From an uncultured Sphingomonadales bacterium (GTDB lineage: Bacteria > Pseudomonadota > Alphaproteobacteria > Sphingomonadales > Sphingomonadaceae): a DNA stretch of 33,847 nucleotides. This document shows positions 15,155-23,813 of the stretch, piece after piece (within the stretch, counting starts at the first letter, position 1; every line of letters starts with the position of its first letter). Position numbers and translations under genes: made by a program. The stretch is taken from contig CALGEE010000150.1 of NCBI GenBank assembly GCA_937881525.1, forward strand, positions 1 through 33,847, in the 5' to 3' direction. The notes beneath the pieces are model-generated. The model did not search any database. It was not told the origin of the DNA and saw only the letters and a program-made list of their open reading frames with translations.

Positions 15155-16795
15155 TCAGCGTGCCTTCACATAGCTTCCTGGTGCTGATTCTAGAGCCTTC
15201 AGAGTGCCTTGGCCAGGTTGACGGCCTCCCGTCGCCGGCACGCACGCATTGCCCCTCTCTGTCAGCCAAACGAGCCAATCAGGCCACCAGCTGCCTTTGG
15301 TCTCGGTTGCGCCTTCAATGAACGCTTCAAGCGAAGGCGCAGCAGCGTCATTGGTCCAATATTGATATTTCATCTGCGCCGGGGGGTTCACCACGCCTGC
15401 TATATGCCCACTGCCAGCCAGCACAAATTTCATAGGCCCGGTAAAATGGTCCTGTAGTTTCCAAACGCTTTCGGCAGGTGCAATATGATCTTCGCGACCT
15501 GCCTGAATGTAAGTTGCCGTTTTTACGCGGCGCAGGTCAATCGGGGTGCCCAAAGCCGACAAATCGTGAGGCTTCACCAGCCGATTGTCGCGATAGAGGT
15601 CGACAACATAATTTCGATGCCATTTGGCGGGCAGGTTGGTGACATCGCCATTCCAGTGGAGGAGGTCAAACGCGGGATAATCCTCACCCAGCAAATAGTT
15701 CTTCACGACCGTCGACCAGATCAGGTCCTTGCCGCGCAACATATTGAAGGTGAGCGCGAGGAACCGTCCGTCCATATAGCCTTGAGGTGCGCTGAGCGCT
15801 TCCATCATGGCAATCTGCTGATCATCGATGAAATGCAGCAGTTCACCGCTGGTGCTAAAGTCGACCTGTGCGGTAAAAAATGTCGCGCTGCGCACCTTAT
15901 CCGCAGCGTCAGTGGCAGCCAGGATGGAGAGGGTTGCCGCTAAGGTTGTTCCGGCAACGCAATAGCCAATCGCATGCACGTCTGGCACATCAAGACCGGA
16001 GCGGACGGTATCAATTGCATCGATCTGCGCCGCGATATAATCATCCCAGACGATGTCTTTCATAGTGCTGTCGGCCGATTTCCAAGACACGACAAACACC
16101 GTGATGCCTTGGTCCACGCAATATTTGATGAAGCTTTTTTCTGCCGTCAGATCCAGAATATAAAAACGGTTAATCCATGGCGGAAATATAATCAGCGGCG
16201 TCTCCAGCACATCTTCCGTCGTCGGATCATATTGAATAAGCTGGTACAGTGGGGTTTGGTGCACGACCTTGCCCTTTGTCGCCGCGATGTTTTCCCCAAG
16301 TTTGAATGCGGTGGGATTGGTATGCGTAATCTGTCCGCGTTGCATGTCTTCTATCAGGTGCTGCATTCCGGACATGAGACTTGCGCCATTGGTTGCCATC
16401 GCTCGCTCAAGCGCCACTGGATTGGTAAAGGGCGAATTGGCCGGGCTCATCGCCTCGATAATAGTGCGCAAGGCAAAGTCCATCTTGGCCTTGTCATGAT
16501 CAGCCAAGCCAACCAACTGATCGGCGGCAGTTAACATATATTCAGACATGACCTGATAACTCTGCCGCACAAGGTCAAAAACCGGGTGTTCCCATTGCGG
16601 TGCTGTAAATCTGCGGTCAGACGTATCGACCTTATCACGCCCGGCCTTGGCAAGCGGCTCGAGCACAGCCCCCCACGCGTCCAACGCGGCGCGATAGGCC
16701 TTTAAGGGGTCAGTGGTTGCAACAGCTGACTGCCCAAACAGTTTCATAAACTGGTCCGCGTCTATAAACGGCGGGATATTGGTTGAGTCGGCCAT
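15155..16795 (-). CDS. phaC: Class I poly(R)-hydroxyalkanoate synthase
   Basis: 546 residues with the PhaC N-terminal domain and an alpha/beta hydrolase core. The lipase-like box is GYCVAG with nucleophile C279; the Asp is D436 (AGREDHIAP) and the His H464 (GSGHIAG), completing the Cys-Asp-His triad. PPWINRFYILDL and the HWNGDVTNLPAKWH stretch are typical of class I synthases. It polymerises (R)-3-hydroxyacyl-CoA at the granule surface; phaB and a phasin in this window supply substrate and coat. It is slightly shorter than the classic enzymes at the N-terminus, the variable part. It is divergent from the RNA helicase over 99 bp, where a TTGTGCGGCGCA box resembles the phasin operators. Confidence 0.95.
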   Translation of the reverse strand: MADSTNIPPFIDADQFMKLFGQSAVATTDPLKAYRAALDAWGAVLEPLAKAGRDKVDTSDRRFTAPQWEHPVFDLVRQSYQVMSEYMLTAADQLVGLADHDKAKMDFALRTIIEAMSPANSPFTNPVALERAMATNGASLMSGMQHLIEDMQRGQITHTNPTAFKLGENIAATKGKVVHQTPLYQLIQYDPTTEDVLETPLIIFPPWINRFYILDLTAEKSFIKYCVDQGITVFVVSWKSADSTMKDIVWDDYIAAQIDAIDTVRSGLDVPDVHAIGYCVAGTTLAATLSILAATDAADKVRSATFFTAQVDFSTSGELLHFIDDQQIAMMEALSAPQGYMDGRFLALTFNMLRGKDLIWSTVVKNYLLGEDYPAFDLLHWNGDVTNLPAKWHRNYVVDLYRDNRLVKPHDLSALGTPIDLRRVKTATYIQAGREDHIAPAESVWKLQDHFTGPMKFVLAGSGHIAGVVNPPAQMKYQYWTNDAAAPSLEAFIEGATETKGSWWPDWLVWLTERGNACVPATGGRQPGQGTLKALESAPGSYVKAR

Positions 16796-16841
16796 GAATT
16801 AACGCATATCAAAGCTAACTGAATTGTCGAAGATTGTTTTG

Positions 16842-16853
16842 TTGTGCGGCGCA
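16842..16853. promoter_or_regulatory. Possible PhaR-like box upstream of phaC
   Basis: TTGTGCGGCGCA fits TTGTGCNNNGCA, the form shared by both full boxes at the phasin promoter. It lies 47 bp before the phaC start and 42 bp before the divergent helicase start, so it could act on either. One short match only. Confidence 0.4.
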
Positions 16854-16894
16854 GCGTGGACATTGGATAAAAAAGAGCGCAAAGGCGCCCCATA

Positions 16895-18721
16895 ATGACA
16901 TTTGAAAACATACCCCCGCTTCTTGACGAAGCGCTTACCGCCCGTGGATATACTGCGCTAACCCCCGTGCAAACCGCTGTTATCGCAGAAGAAGCCGTAA
17001 GACGTGACTTGGTCGTCTCCGCGCAAACGGGCTCAGGCAAGACCGTAGCCTTCGGCCTCGCCATGGCACCCCAAATCCTTGATGGAGGCCTTGTAAGCCT
17101 CGCACGTGAGCCTGCTGCGCTGATCATCGCGCCGACCCGTGAGCTTGCCTTGCAGGTGAGCCGTGAACTCATGTGGCTCTATGCCAAAGCTGGTGTGCGT
17201 ATCGCGACCTGCGTCGGTGGTATGGATGCATCAAAGGAACGCCGCACCTTGAACCAAGGCGCGCAGATCGTTGTCGGCACACCCGGGCGCCTGCGCGATC
17301 ACCTTGAGCGCGGCGCGCTGGACCTGTCGGCGCTGAAAGTAGCGATCTTGGACGAAGCAGACGAAATGCTCGACATGGGCTTTCGCGAAGAGCTCGAAGA
17401 AATATTGAATGCAACGCCAGAAGGTCGGCGGACATTGTTGTTCTCGGCAACTATACCGAAACCGATTGTTTCGCTGGCAAAGCGTTACCAGCACGATGCA
17501 TTGCGCATTTCGACCGTTGGTGAAGACCGCGGTCATGGAGACATCAGCTATCAGGTTTGCACGGTAGCGCCGCCGGACATTGAAAACGCAGTGGTCAACC
17601 TTTTGCGTTTACATGAAGCCGAAACCGCTATCCTGTTCTGCGCGACACGTGAAAATGTTCGCCGTTTGCATGCCAGCCTGACAGAGCGCGGCTTCAATGT
17701 CGTTGCGTTGTCGGGTGAGCATTCGCAGTCCGAACGCAACCAAGCGCTTCAGGCTCTGCGCGACCAGCGGGCCCGCGTCTGCGTTGCAACCGATGTTGCC
17801 GCACGTGGGATCGATTTACCGAACCTGTCGTTGGTTGTGCACGTGGAACTGCCACGCGATGCAGAAGGGCTTCAGCATAGGTCTGGACGTACTGGTCGCG
17901 CCGGTCGCAAGGGTACTGCCGTATTGATCGTGCCATATCAGCGTCGCAAGCGGGTTGAATCCATGCTGCGCGGTGCAAAGATTGAGGCGGATTGGATTAA
18001 GGTACCAACCGCTGCCGACATTCGCGCGAAAGATCATGATCGTTTGCTTGAGACACTACTGGCGCCTGTGGAGGTCGAAGACGAAGACCGTGCTTTGGGC
18101 GCAAAGCTGCTCGAGACGATGTCTCCAGAAGACATTGCTGCAGCACTTGTGCGTGTGCATCGTGCTAAGATGCCGCAGGCTGAGGACATGCTGGATGACG
18201 GAAGCCGCGAGCGTCCACGTGACGACCATCGTGCAGGGTTCGATGATTCCGTATGGTTCAAACTGAACGTTGGTCGTCGTAATAATGCAGATCCCAAATG
18301 GATTTTGCCGTTGTTGTGCCGCCGTGGCGGCGTGACCAAAAATGATATTGGTGCCATTCGCATTGCTGCGAATGAAACCCATGTCGGGATTGCGGCAGCT
18401 GCCGTGGCCAAGTTCACCAAAGGCATCGCGCAACCGGGGCACGAAGAAGACAATGACGTCGAAATCGTGCAGGCCAATGGCCCGCCACGTGAAGCGGCGC
18501 GTGAAAACAAGCGTATGGGGCGCGATAGCGACCGCCCGCAGCGTTCGCAGCTTGGCGTCAATCCGCGCGGCGATGGCCTACCACGGGGCGGTAACTTCCG
18601 CAGCGATGGGCCGCGTGGCGGTGGATCGAACCGTGATGGTGCACGTCCGTTCCGCAAGGATGGTCCACCACCGTCAAAGCATGGCGTCAAACATAAGGCA
18701 AAGGGCAATCGGCCGCGTTAA
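16895..18721 (+). CDS. DEAD-box ATP-dependent RNA helicase with DbpA-type RNA-binding domain (DeaD/CsdA-like)
   Basis: 608 residues. All helicase motifs are visible: Q motif (LTPVQ near 23-26), Walker A AQTGSGKT (43-50), PTRELA, TPGR, DEAD (153-156), SAT (184-186), ARGID and HRSGRTGRAGRKG (328-340). A DbpA-like RNA-binding domain follows at about 453-510 (WFKLNVGRRNNADPKWILPL), then an Arg/Gly/Asp/Pro-rich basic tail to the end. This order matches CsdA/DeaD-type helicases that unwind structured RNA in ribosome assembly and mRNA decay, often needed in the cold. The start follows from the Q-motif spacing. It is divergent from phaC. The helicase class is certain; the exact orthologue is not. Confidence 0.93.
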   Translation: MTFENIPPLLDEALTARGYTALTPVQTAVIAEEAVRRDLVVSAQTGSGKTVAFGLAMAPQILDGGLVSLAREPAALIIAPTRELALQVSRELMWLYAKAGVRIATCVGGMDASKERRTLNQGAQIVVGTPGRLRDHLERGALDLSALKVAILDEADEMLDMGFREELEEILNATPEGRRTLLFSATIPKPIVSLAKRYQHDALRISTVGEDRGHGDISYQVCTVAPPDIENAVVNLLRLHEAETAILFCATRENVRRLHASLTERGFNVVALSGEHSQSERNQALQALRDQRARVCVATDVAARGIDLPNLSLVVHVELPRDAEGLQHRSGRTGRAGRKGTAVLIVPYQRRKRVESMLRGAKIEADWIKVPTAADIRAKDHDRLLETLLAPVEVEDEDRALGAKLLETMSPEDIAAALVRVHRAKMPQAEDMLDDGSRERPRDDHRAGFDDSVWFKLNVGRRNNADPKWILPLLCRRGGVTKNDIGAIRIAANETHVGIAAAAVAKFTKGIAQPGHEEDNDVEIVQANGPPREAARENKRMGRDSDRPQRSQLGVNPRGDGLPRGGNFRSDGPRGGGSNRDGARPFRKDGPPPSKHGVKHKAKGNRPR

Positions 18722-18809
18722 TTGATGCGAAACATAGTTTTTCTGGAAATGGGTGGAAACATCGCCCATGAAGACGGCTCGTAAATCAACCAACGGGAAA
18801 CGGGAGCCA

Positions 18810-20021
18810 ATGTCCGAAGAATTCTACCGCATCAAGCGTCTGCCGCCTTATGTTATCGCCGAAGTCAACGCGATGCGTGCAGCGGCCCGCAGCGCGGGAG
18901 AGGACATCATTGACTTAGGCATGGGCAACCCAGATTTGCCGCCGCCAGCGCATGTCATCGAAAAACTCTGCGAAGTGGCGCAGAAGCCCGACTCTCATGG
19001 CTATTCAGCATCAAAGGGTATTCCCGGTCTGCGGAAGGCGCAGGCCAATTATTATGGCCGGCGTTTTGGGGTTGATATCGATCCTGAAAATGAAGTTGTC
19101 GTAACCATGGGTTCCAAAGAGGGCTTGGCGAGCCTTGCCACGGCCATCACCGCGCCGGGCGACGTTGTGCTTGCGCCAAACCCAAGTTACCCGATCCATA
19201 CATTTGGGTTCATCATTGCAGGGGCGACCATTCGGTCAGTGCCGACCACGCCGGATGAAAATTACTTCCGTTCGCTTGAGCGCGCGATGGCATTCACCGT
19301 CCCGCGTCCTTCGATATTAGTGGTAAATTACCCGTCGAACCCGACAGCAGAGACCGTTGACCTCGCTTTCTATGAACGGCTTGTCGCATGGGCAAAGGAA
19401 AATAAGGTCTGGATCTTATCCGACTTGGCGTATTCAGAGTTGTATTTCGACGGCAATCCAACGCCGTCAATCTTGCAGGTTAAAGGTGGCAAAGACGTCG
19501 CCGTGGAATTTACCACCTTGTCCAAAACCTATTCGATGGCGGGTTGGCGCGTCGGCTTTGCTGTTGGAAACCGCGATCTGATTGCGGCAATGACCAGAGT
19601 GAAAAGCTATCTCGACTATGGCGCATTCACACCAATTCAGGCAGCCGCCTGCGCTGCGCTCAATGGTCCGCAAGACATTGTTGAACAAAACCGCCAGCTT
19701 TATCACAAGCGCCGTGATATCCTTGTGGAGGCGTTTGGGCGGGCAGGTTGGGATATACCACCGCCACGCGCATCAATGTTTGCCTGGGCACCGGTACCGC
19801 CCGCACTGGCGCATTTGGGTAGCCTGGAGTTTTCCAAACAGTTGCTGACAGAGGCCAATGTCGCTGTTGCACCGGGCGTCGGATATGGCGAAGATGGCGA
19901 GGGCTATGTCCGCATTGCCATGGTCGAAAACGAACATCGTCTGCGGCAGGCCGCACGCAACGTGAAACGTTATCTGCAATCCATGGGTGTCAACACGCCT
20001 AGCCAGTCGAACGCGATTTAA
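18810..20021 (+). CDS. PLP-dependent class I/II aminotransferase, AlaC-like
   Basis: 403 residues from the ATG at 18810 (MSEEFYRIKRLPPYVIAEVN). This is a fold-type I aminotransferase with DLGMGNPDLPPPAHV near the N-terminus, NYPSNPTAETVD, the aspartate-bearing WILSDLAYSELYFDG and the PLP lysine K239 in TLSKTYSMAGWRVGF. The wording fits the AlaC group, which makes alanine from pyruvate with glutamate; automated labels often call these LL-diaminopimelate aminotransferases. Starts further upstream (GTG 18753, ATG 18768) would add a basic unconserved tail; GGGAG just before 18810 favours the later one although the spacing is short. The thioesterase gene begins one base after its stop, so they are probably co-translated. 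Confidence 0.88.
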   Translation: MSEEFYRIKRLPPYVIAEVNAMRAAARSAGEDIIDLGMGNPDLPPPAHVIEKLCEVAQKPDSHGYSASKGIPGLRKAQANYYGRRFGVDIDPENEVVVTMGSKEGLASLATAITAPGDVVLAPNPSYPIHTFGFIIAGATIRSVPTTPDENYFRSLERAMAFTVPRPSILVVNYPSNPTAETVDLAFYERLVAWAKENKVWILSDLAYSELYFDGNPTPSILQVKGGKDVAVEFTTLSKTYSMAGWRVGFAVGNRDLIAAMTRVKSYLDYGAFTPIQAAACAALNGPQDIVEQNRQLYHKRRDILVEAFGRAGWDIPPPRASMFAWAPVPPALAHLGSLEFSKQLLTEANVAVAPGVGYGEDGEGYVRIAMVENEHRLRQAARNVKRYLQSMGVNTPSQSNAI

Positions 20022-20022
20022 C

Positions 20023-20487
20023 ATGGCGCGCAGCGACTTTGCTTTTCACTATCGTTTCCGCGTGCGTTGGTCCGAAACCGATGCGCAAGGCGTCGTCTTT
20101 AACGCCCGTTATCTGGATTACGCCGACGTCGCGATCACCGAATATTGGCGCGCAGTGAAGTTTCGCGAATATGCGGACGGCGCGCCGCTGGAGTTCCATG
20201 TTAAAAAGGCCACAGTGACCTTGTTCGCCCCCATTAAACCGGATGAGTTGATTGAGGTCATGGCACGTACGATTGCTACCGGCCGGACAAGCATGACCCA
20301 GTTGGTTGAAATCCACGGTGTTACCGAAGATGGGTCGGACGATTTGCGTGCTACGGTTGATTTGGTCAGCGTGCATGTGGACCTTGATGTTCACCGGCCC
20401 ATCCCGTTGCCCGATTGGGTGCAGGACGTGTTCGTTTCATTCGACAGCCAAGCGGGTTCCGCGCCGCTTGAGCTGATCGAAGGCTAA
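20023..20487 (+). CDS. Hotdog-fold acyl-CoA thioesterase (4-hydroxybenzoyl-CoA thioesterase / YbgC family)
   Basis: 154 residues, a single hotdog domain. RFRVRWSETDAQGVVFNARYLDYAD (split here as RWSETDAQG and NARYLDYAD) carries the catalytic-type Asp (D20) followed by the G-x-V-x-N/Y-x-x-Y pattern of the 4HBT family. These cytoplasmic enzymes hydrolyse acyl-CoA or acyl-ACP thioesters of varied chain. The ATG is one base after the aminotransferase stop, and the methyltransferase GTG directly follows its own stop, so three genes read as one unit. No link to alanine metabolism is obvious, so the grouping may reflect shared expression only. The substrate cannot be predicted. Confidence 0.86.
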   Translation: MARSDFAFHYRFRVRWSETDAQGVVFNARYLDYADVAITEYWRAVKFREYADGAPLEFHVKKATVTLFAPIKPDELIEVMARTIATGRTSMTQLVEIHGVTEDGSDDLRATVDLVSVHVDLDVHRPIPLPDWVQDVFVSFDSQAGSAPLELIEG

Positions 20488-21243
20488 GTGCAACGCGACA
20501 TGCGTAATTGCTTCGCGACCATTGGGCTCGCCGCACTTGTGCTGGGCAGTATGGCCGTCGGCGCCTGTTCAGCCGGCGGTTCGTCGGAAACCAAAAATGC
20601 CACGTCACAAGAATTCCCGCGTGCCGAACGCCGTGTATCTGCGGCTGGCGACACACAGTTTTCCACCGAAGCCGCACGTGACGAAGCCGGCGAGTCCGAA
20701 TTCGTTATGGAATGGGCAGGTATTCAGCTTGGCACAACCGTGGCCGATATTGGTGCGGGCGAGGGATATTACACCATAAGGCTTGCCGAGCGGGTTGGCC
20801 CCAAGGGCCGCGTATTGGCGCAGGATATTAATCGCGGCGCGCTGGATCGTCTGGGGGAGCGCGTCACCCGGGAGCAACTCGACAATGTTGCAATCAAGGA
20901 AGGTGCGGTAGATGATCCCCGCCTTCCGGAGAATAGCTTCGACCGAGTTTTCATGGTCCATATGTATCATGAAATAGAAGAGCCATACGCGTTTCTGTGG
21001 CGTATGCGGCCTGCATTGGCAAAGGGCGGACAAGTAATCGTCGTTGACCGCGACCGCGCAACGGACCGCCATGGCATTCCGCCGAAGCTGCTGTTTTGTG
21101 AATTTGAAGCGGTCGGCTATCGCCTGACGGGATTCACCGAGCAATTGAAATTGGGCGGATATATTGCGCGGTTCGAGGTGAGCGGCCCGCGACCCGATCA
21201 ATCGGCGATCCGGACCTGCGCAAACCGCTACCCGCAATCCTAA
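20488..21243 (+). CDS. Lipoprotein-like class I SAM-dependent methyltransferase
   Basis: 251 residues. The N-terminus has a hydrophobic signal (TIGLAALVLGSMAVGAC) with a lipobox-like VGAC, C27 being the potential lipidated residue, then a Ser/Thr/Lys-rich linker. A Rossmann methyltransferase domain begins near 70 with motif I VADIGAGEGYYTIRLAE (85-101) and FDRVFMVHMYHEIEEPYAF later. It therefore looks like a methyltransferase routed to the envelope, odd because SAM is cytoplasmic. Such signal-bearing methyltransferases of the COG4798 kind occur in proteobacteria without a known role. The GTG start at 20488 is favoured by GAAGG eight bases upstream; an ATG at 20500 gives the same signal peptide. 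It is convergent with apt, only 5 bp apart. Confidence 0.82.
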   Translation: MQRDMRNCFATIGLAALVLGSMAVGACSAGGSSETKNATSQEFPRAERRVSAAGDTQFSTEAARDEAGESEFVMEWAGIQLGTTVADIGAGEGYYTIRLAERVGPKGRVLAQDINRGALDRLGERVTREQLDNVAIKEGAVDDPRLPENSFDRVFMVHMYHEIEEPYAFLWRMRPALAKGGQVIVVDRDRATDRHGIPPKLLFCEFEAVGYRLTGFTEQLKLGGYIARFEVSGPRPDQSAIRTCANRYPQS

Positions 21244-21248
21244 GGGTT

Positions 21249-21785
21249 TCAGTCGCCGTCGAAGCCCATGAGTGCATCAACGCGTATGTTTTTCCTGCGC
21301 AATTTTTCTGCGCCGCCCAAGTCGGGCAAATCGACGATAAACAAAGCCTGTTCGACTTTGCCTCCGCCTTGCCGGATGAGGTCGACGCCGGCCAATGCGG
21401 TGCCGCCAGTGGCAATGAGATCGTCGACAAGCAGAACTTTCTGATCCGGTTTAACGTGGCCGACATGCATTTCGATCCGGTCGGTGCCATATTCAAGCGT
21501 GTAATCGATGCCGATTTTCTCCCCCGGTAATTTGCCGGGTTTGCGGAGCATCAATTGCCCAAGGCCAAGCGCATAGGCGATGCCAGAAGCCACAATGAAG
21601 CCGCGCGCCTCAATACCAGCGACAAGCGCAGTATCGGGGTCAACCAAGGCCGCCAGCCGGTCAATCGTGGTGCGATAGCCGCCTGCATCCAGAAGCAAGC
21701 TGGACACGTCGCGGAACATGATCCCCGGTTTTGGGTAATCCGGGATGTTGCGGATTAGGGCCGCGAGGTCTGCATTGTCACTCAT
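21249..21785 (-). CDS. apt: Adenine phosphoribosyltransferase
   Basis: 178 residues from the ATG at 21785 (MSDNADLAALIRNIPDYPKPG), normal length. The PRPP-binding motif VLLVDDLIATGGTA is at 117-130, and the Apt-specific N-terminal IPDYPKPGIMFRD and the ARGFI loop (60-64) are present. It converts adenine plus PRPP to AMP in purine salvage, in the cytoplasm. An upstream in-frame ATG at 21839 would add an unconserved 18 residues with no ribosome binding site. It lies downstream of rplL on the same strand but behind a strong terminator, so it is probably expressed separately. In many proteobacteria rpoB would stand here instead. Confidence 0.95.
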   Translation of the reverse strand: MSDNADLAALIRNIPDYPKPGIMFRDVSSLLLDAGGYRTTIDRLAALVDPDTALVAGIEARGFIVASGIAYALGLGQLMLRKPGKLPGEKIGIDYTLEYGTDRIEMHVGHVKPDQKVLLVDDLIATGGTALAGVDLIRQGGGKVEQALFIVDLPDLGGAEKLRRKNIRVDALMGFDGD

Positions 21786-21856
21786 ATCTTCTGACTGCCT
21801 GTTGCTGCGGACAATTTCAAGGAAATCTGGCGAAGCCATCGCGTGCGTTTTTAGGA

Positions 21857-21894
21857 CAAAAAAAGGGCGGAGCCAAAGGCGCCGCCCTTTTTAA
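21857..21894 (-). terminator. Rho-independent terminator after rplL
   Basis: A near-perfect stem AAAAGGGCGG-GCC / GGC-CCGCCCTTTT around an AAA loop, flanked by A and T runs, so it could work in both directions. It ends the rplJ-rplL transcript 32 bp past the rplL stop and before apt. Confidence 0.88.
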
Positions 21895-21926
21895 AATCAT
21901 ATTTGGAGACACGCCCCAAAGCAAGA

Positions 21927-22298
21927 TTACTTCAGTTCGACGGTTCCGCCGGCTGCAAGGATCTTCGCCTTGATGTCTTCGGCTTCTGTCTTGTTCACGC
22001 CTTCCTTGATCGCCTTTGGCGCGGACTCAACAAGAGCCTTTGCTTCGGTCAGACCAAGCTGGGTGATTGCGCGGACTTCCTTGATGACTGCAATCTTGTT
22101 TCCGCCGTCACCGGTCAGGATAACGTCGAATTCAGTCTGCTCTTCAGCAGCAGGTGCAGCAGCAGCGGCAGGGCCAGCAACAGCAACAGCAGCAGCTGCG
22201 CTAACGCCCCACTTTTCTTCCAAAGCCTTTGCAAGGTCAGCCGCTTCAAGAACGGTCAAAGCCGAAAGTTGGTCTACAAGCTTTTCAATATCAGCCAT
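21927..22298 (-). CDS. rplL: Ribosomal protein bL12 (L7/L12)
   Basis: 123 residues. It has the N-terminal dimerisation helices ([22 protein letters not shown]), an Ala-rich hinge (about residues 34-52) and the C-terminal factor-binding domain with EKTEFDV-like [25 protein letters not shown] and [15 protein letters not shown]. Four to six copies form the ribosomal stalk that recruits GTPase factors. It is second in the rplJ-rplL operon, 88 bp after rplJ, and a terminator follows. rpoB, the usual next gene, is absent. Confidence 0.98.
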   Translation of the reverse strand: MADIEKLVDQLSALTVLEAADLAKALEEKWGVSAAAAVAVAGPAAAAAPAAEEQTEFDVILTGDGGNKIAVIKEVRAITQLGLTEAKALVESAPKAIKEGVNKTEAEDIKAKILAAGGTVELK

Positions 22299-22386
22299 TT
22301 AAATAACACTCCGATTTTCTGTCATATCTGTAGGGCTCGCCCAGCCGGTTAAAAACCATGGGACGCAGCCGGTTTCATTTAAAAAG

Positions 22387-22902
22387 TTACGCTGCCTTTT
22401 GGTCAGCATAGGCACCAAAAACGCGTGCCAATTTCGCAGCTGGTGCTGTCGACAGCTGAGCGATCTTCGTTGCCGGTGCTTGTACAAGCCCGATAATCGT
22501 CGCGCGCAGTTGATCGAGCGATGGCAATGAAGCCAGCGCCTTAACACCATTTACATTGAGGAATGTGTCACCCATCGCACCGCCGACAATTTCAAGTTTG
22601 TCATTAGTTTTTGCAAACTCGACCGCAATCTTTGCAGCGGCGACCGGGTCCGACGATGTGGCGAGCGCCGTAGGTCCGGTTAGCAATTCAGCTAACGCAC
22701 CATAAGACGTTCCCTCAAGGGCGATTTTGGCAAGACGGTTCTTGGCGACCTTATAAGTTGCGCCCGCATCGCGCATCTTCAAACGAAGGTCGGTCGATTG
22801 TGCAACCGTCAGCCCGAGATTCCGGGTGACGACGACAACCGCCGCTTCATTAAAAGTGGCGTTCAGCGATGCAACTGTCTCGGTCTTTTCAGAACGGTTC
22901 AT
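22387..22902 (-). CDS. rplJ: Ribosomal protein uL10
   Basis: 171 residues. The N-terminal rRNA-binding domain starts [20 protein letters not shown] and includes [20 protein letters not shown]; the C-terminal Ala-rich helix that carries the L12 dimers is at the end. uL10 forms the base of the stalk. A strong ribosome binding site (AAGGAGT) precedes the ATG. The roughly 265-base leader upstream holds a three-tier stem structure, the expected place for autogenous control by the L10-L12 complex. Its promoter abuts a truncated transporter gene on the other strand. Confidence 0.98.
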   Translation of the reverse strand: MNRSEKTETVASLNATFNEAAVVVVTRNLGLTVAQSTDLRLKMRDAGATYKVAKNRLAKIALEGTSYGALAELLTGPTALATSSDPVAAAKIAVEFAKTNDKLEIVGGAMGDTFLNVNGVKALASLPSLDQLRATIIGLVQAPATKIAQLSTAPAAKLARVFGAYADQKAA

Positions 22903-23080
22903 GCATTACTCCTTATTCGAGCCCTCCCGGCGAACCGGTCAAGCCCAACACGAAAAGCGAAGCACCCGGATGGGCACTAACGCTGACTTAGTCCGTGGGG
23001 AAGTTTCATGCCGAACGCACACGACATTATGTCGGAGCAATGGCGAAGGATGGCCAAAGCCAATCCTGAAATCTCTATCC

Positions 23081-23136
23081 CCGTCTAGGCTGGACATTAA
23101 GATGGGCAAATTCCCATCACCAACTGTCTCGGACGG
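23081..23136 (-). promoter_or_regulatory. Structured rplJ leader (L10 autoregulatory element candidate)
   Basis: On the minus strand three nested stems can form: CCGTC with GACGG (23136-23132 with 23085-23081), GTTGG with CCAGC (23124-23120 with 23093-23089), and GATGGG with CCCATC (23118-23113 with 23106-23101). Unpaired AATGT and GAGACA segments lie between stems, as in known L10 leader RNAs. The 323-bp stretch 22903-23225 holds only this leader, its promoter and no gene. Confidence 0.6.
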
Positions 23137-23172
23137 TTGCCGGTGAAGCCGTCGCTCCACCGAACAGGGGTT

Positions 23173-23200
23173 CAACTAGCAGGGTTAGGGGCAGAGTCAA
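23173..23200 (-). promoter_or_regulatory. Promoter of the rplJ-rplL operon
   Basis: Minus-strand -35 TTGACT (23200-23195), 16-bp spacer and -10 TAGTTG (23178-23173). It stands upstream of the structured leader. It is only about 25 bp from the point where the truncated EamA reading frame begins on the other strand. Confidence 0.5.
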
Positions 23201-23225
23201 GCACGGCTATCCCATTGCCCTATCG

Positions 23226-23813
23226 ATGCGGTTGACGGGCGAGCGGGTGCGCGGATTCCAATGGGCTGCGGTCGGGTTGGCGACGAGCGGCCTTGCGGTC
23301 ATTCTAACCCATTCGGACGGCAGCGCGACGCCATTGGGATTGGTGCTTGTCGTCATGGCGGCCTTTTGTTGGTCGAGCGGGAATATGGTTTCGCGTGCCG
23401 CTGGTAAGGTCGACATGCTCGCTTATGTGGTCTGGGCCAGCATCTTTGCCGTGCCGCCACTGCTCATCCTCGCCTTGCTCTTTGAAGGTGCACCAGCGTT
23501 TATGGCGGGTGTGCACGCGGCAACAGCGACGACTTGGGCCGCCGTGGTCTGGCAAGCGGTTGGTAATACCATGTTCGGCTATGGCATTTGGGGATGGCTT
23601 TTGGCGCGGCATCCGGCCGCAACCGTTGCACCGATAGCGTTGCTGGTAGCGATATTCGGCATGGGGGCGTCCGCCTTGTTCTTGGGCGAGTCGTTGCAGA
23701 GCTGGAAATTACTTGCCGCTGCGCTGGTCATGGGCGGATTGGCGTTAAGCCTTTTATGGCCGCGATTTGTTCAACCTATTTCGAAAGATGGATCTCCGCC
23801 TGCGCGGGGATGA
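23226..23813 (+). pseudogene. 5'-truncated EamA/DMT-family transporter
   Basis: 195 residues. It matches only the end of the first EamA repeat (GERVRGFQWAAVGLATSGLAV) and the whole second repeat (PLGLVLVVMAAFCWSSGNMV through GASALFLGESLQSWKLLAAA), giving about six membrane helices. Full members of this drug/metabolite exporter family have about ten helices and near 290-300 residues, so roughly the first 100 residues are missing. The frame continues a few codons upstream of the ATG but soon enters the rplJ promoter, and no ribosome binding site is visible. At the 3' end the stop lies in a hairpin repeat, so the last residues may also be non-native. It is wedged between rplA and rplJ on the opposite strand. 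Probably a remnant. Confidence 0.7.

Noticed and set aside
15974-16534. 186-codon plus-strand open frame
   Set aside because: Antisense to phaC, no recognisable motif.
16876-16890. GAGCGCAAAGGCGCC as a hairpin terminator
   Set aside because: It lies between divergent starts, has a weak stem and no T run.
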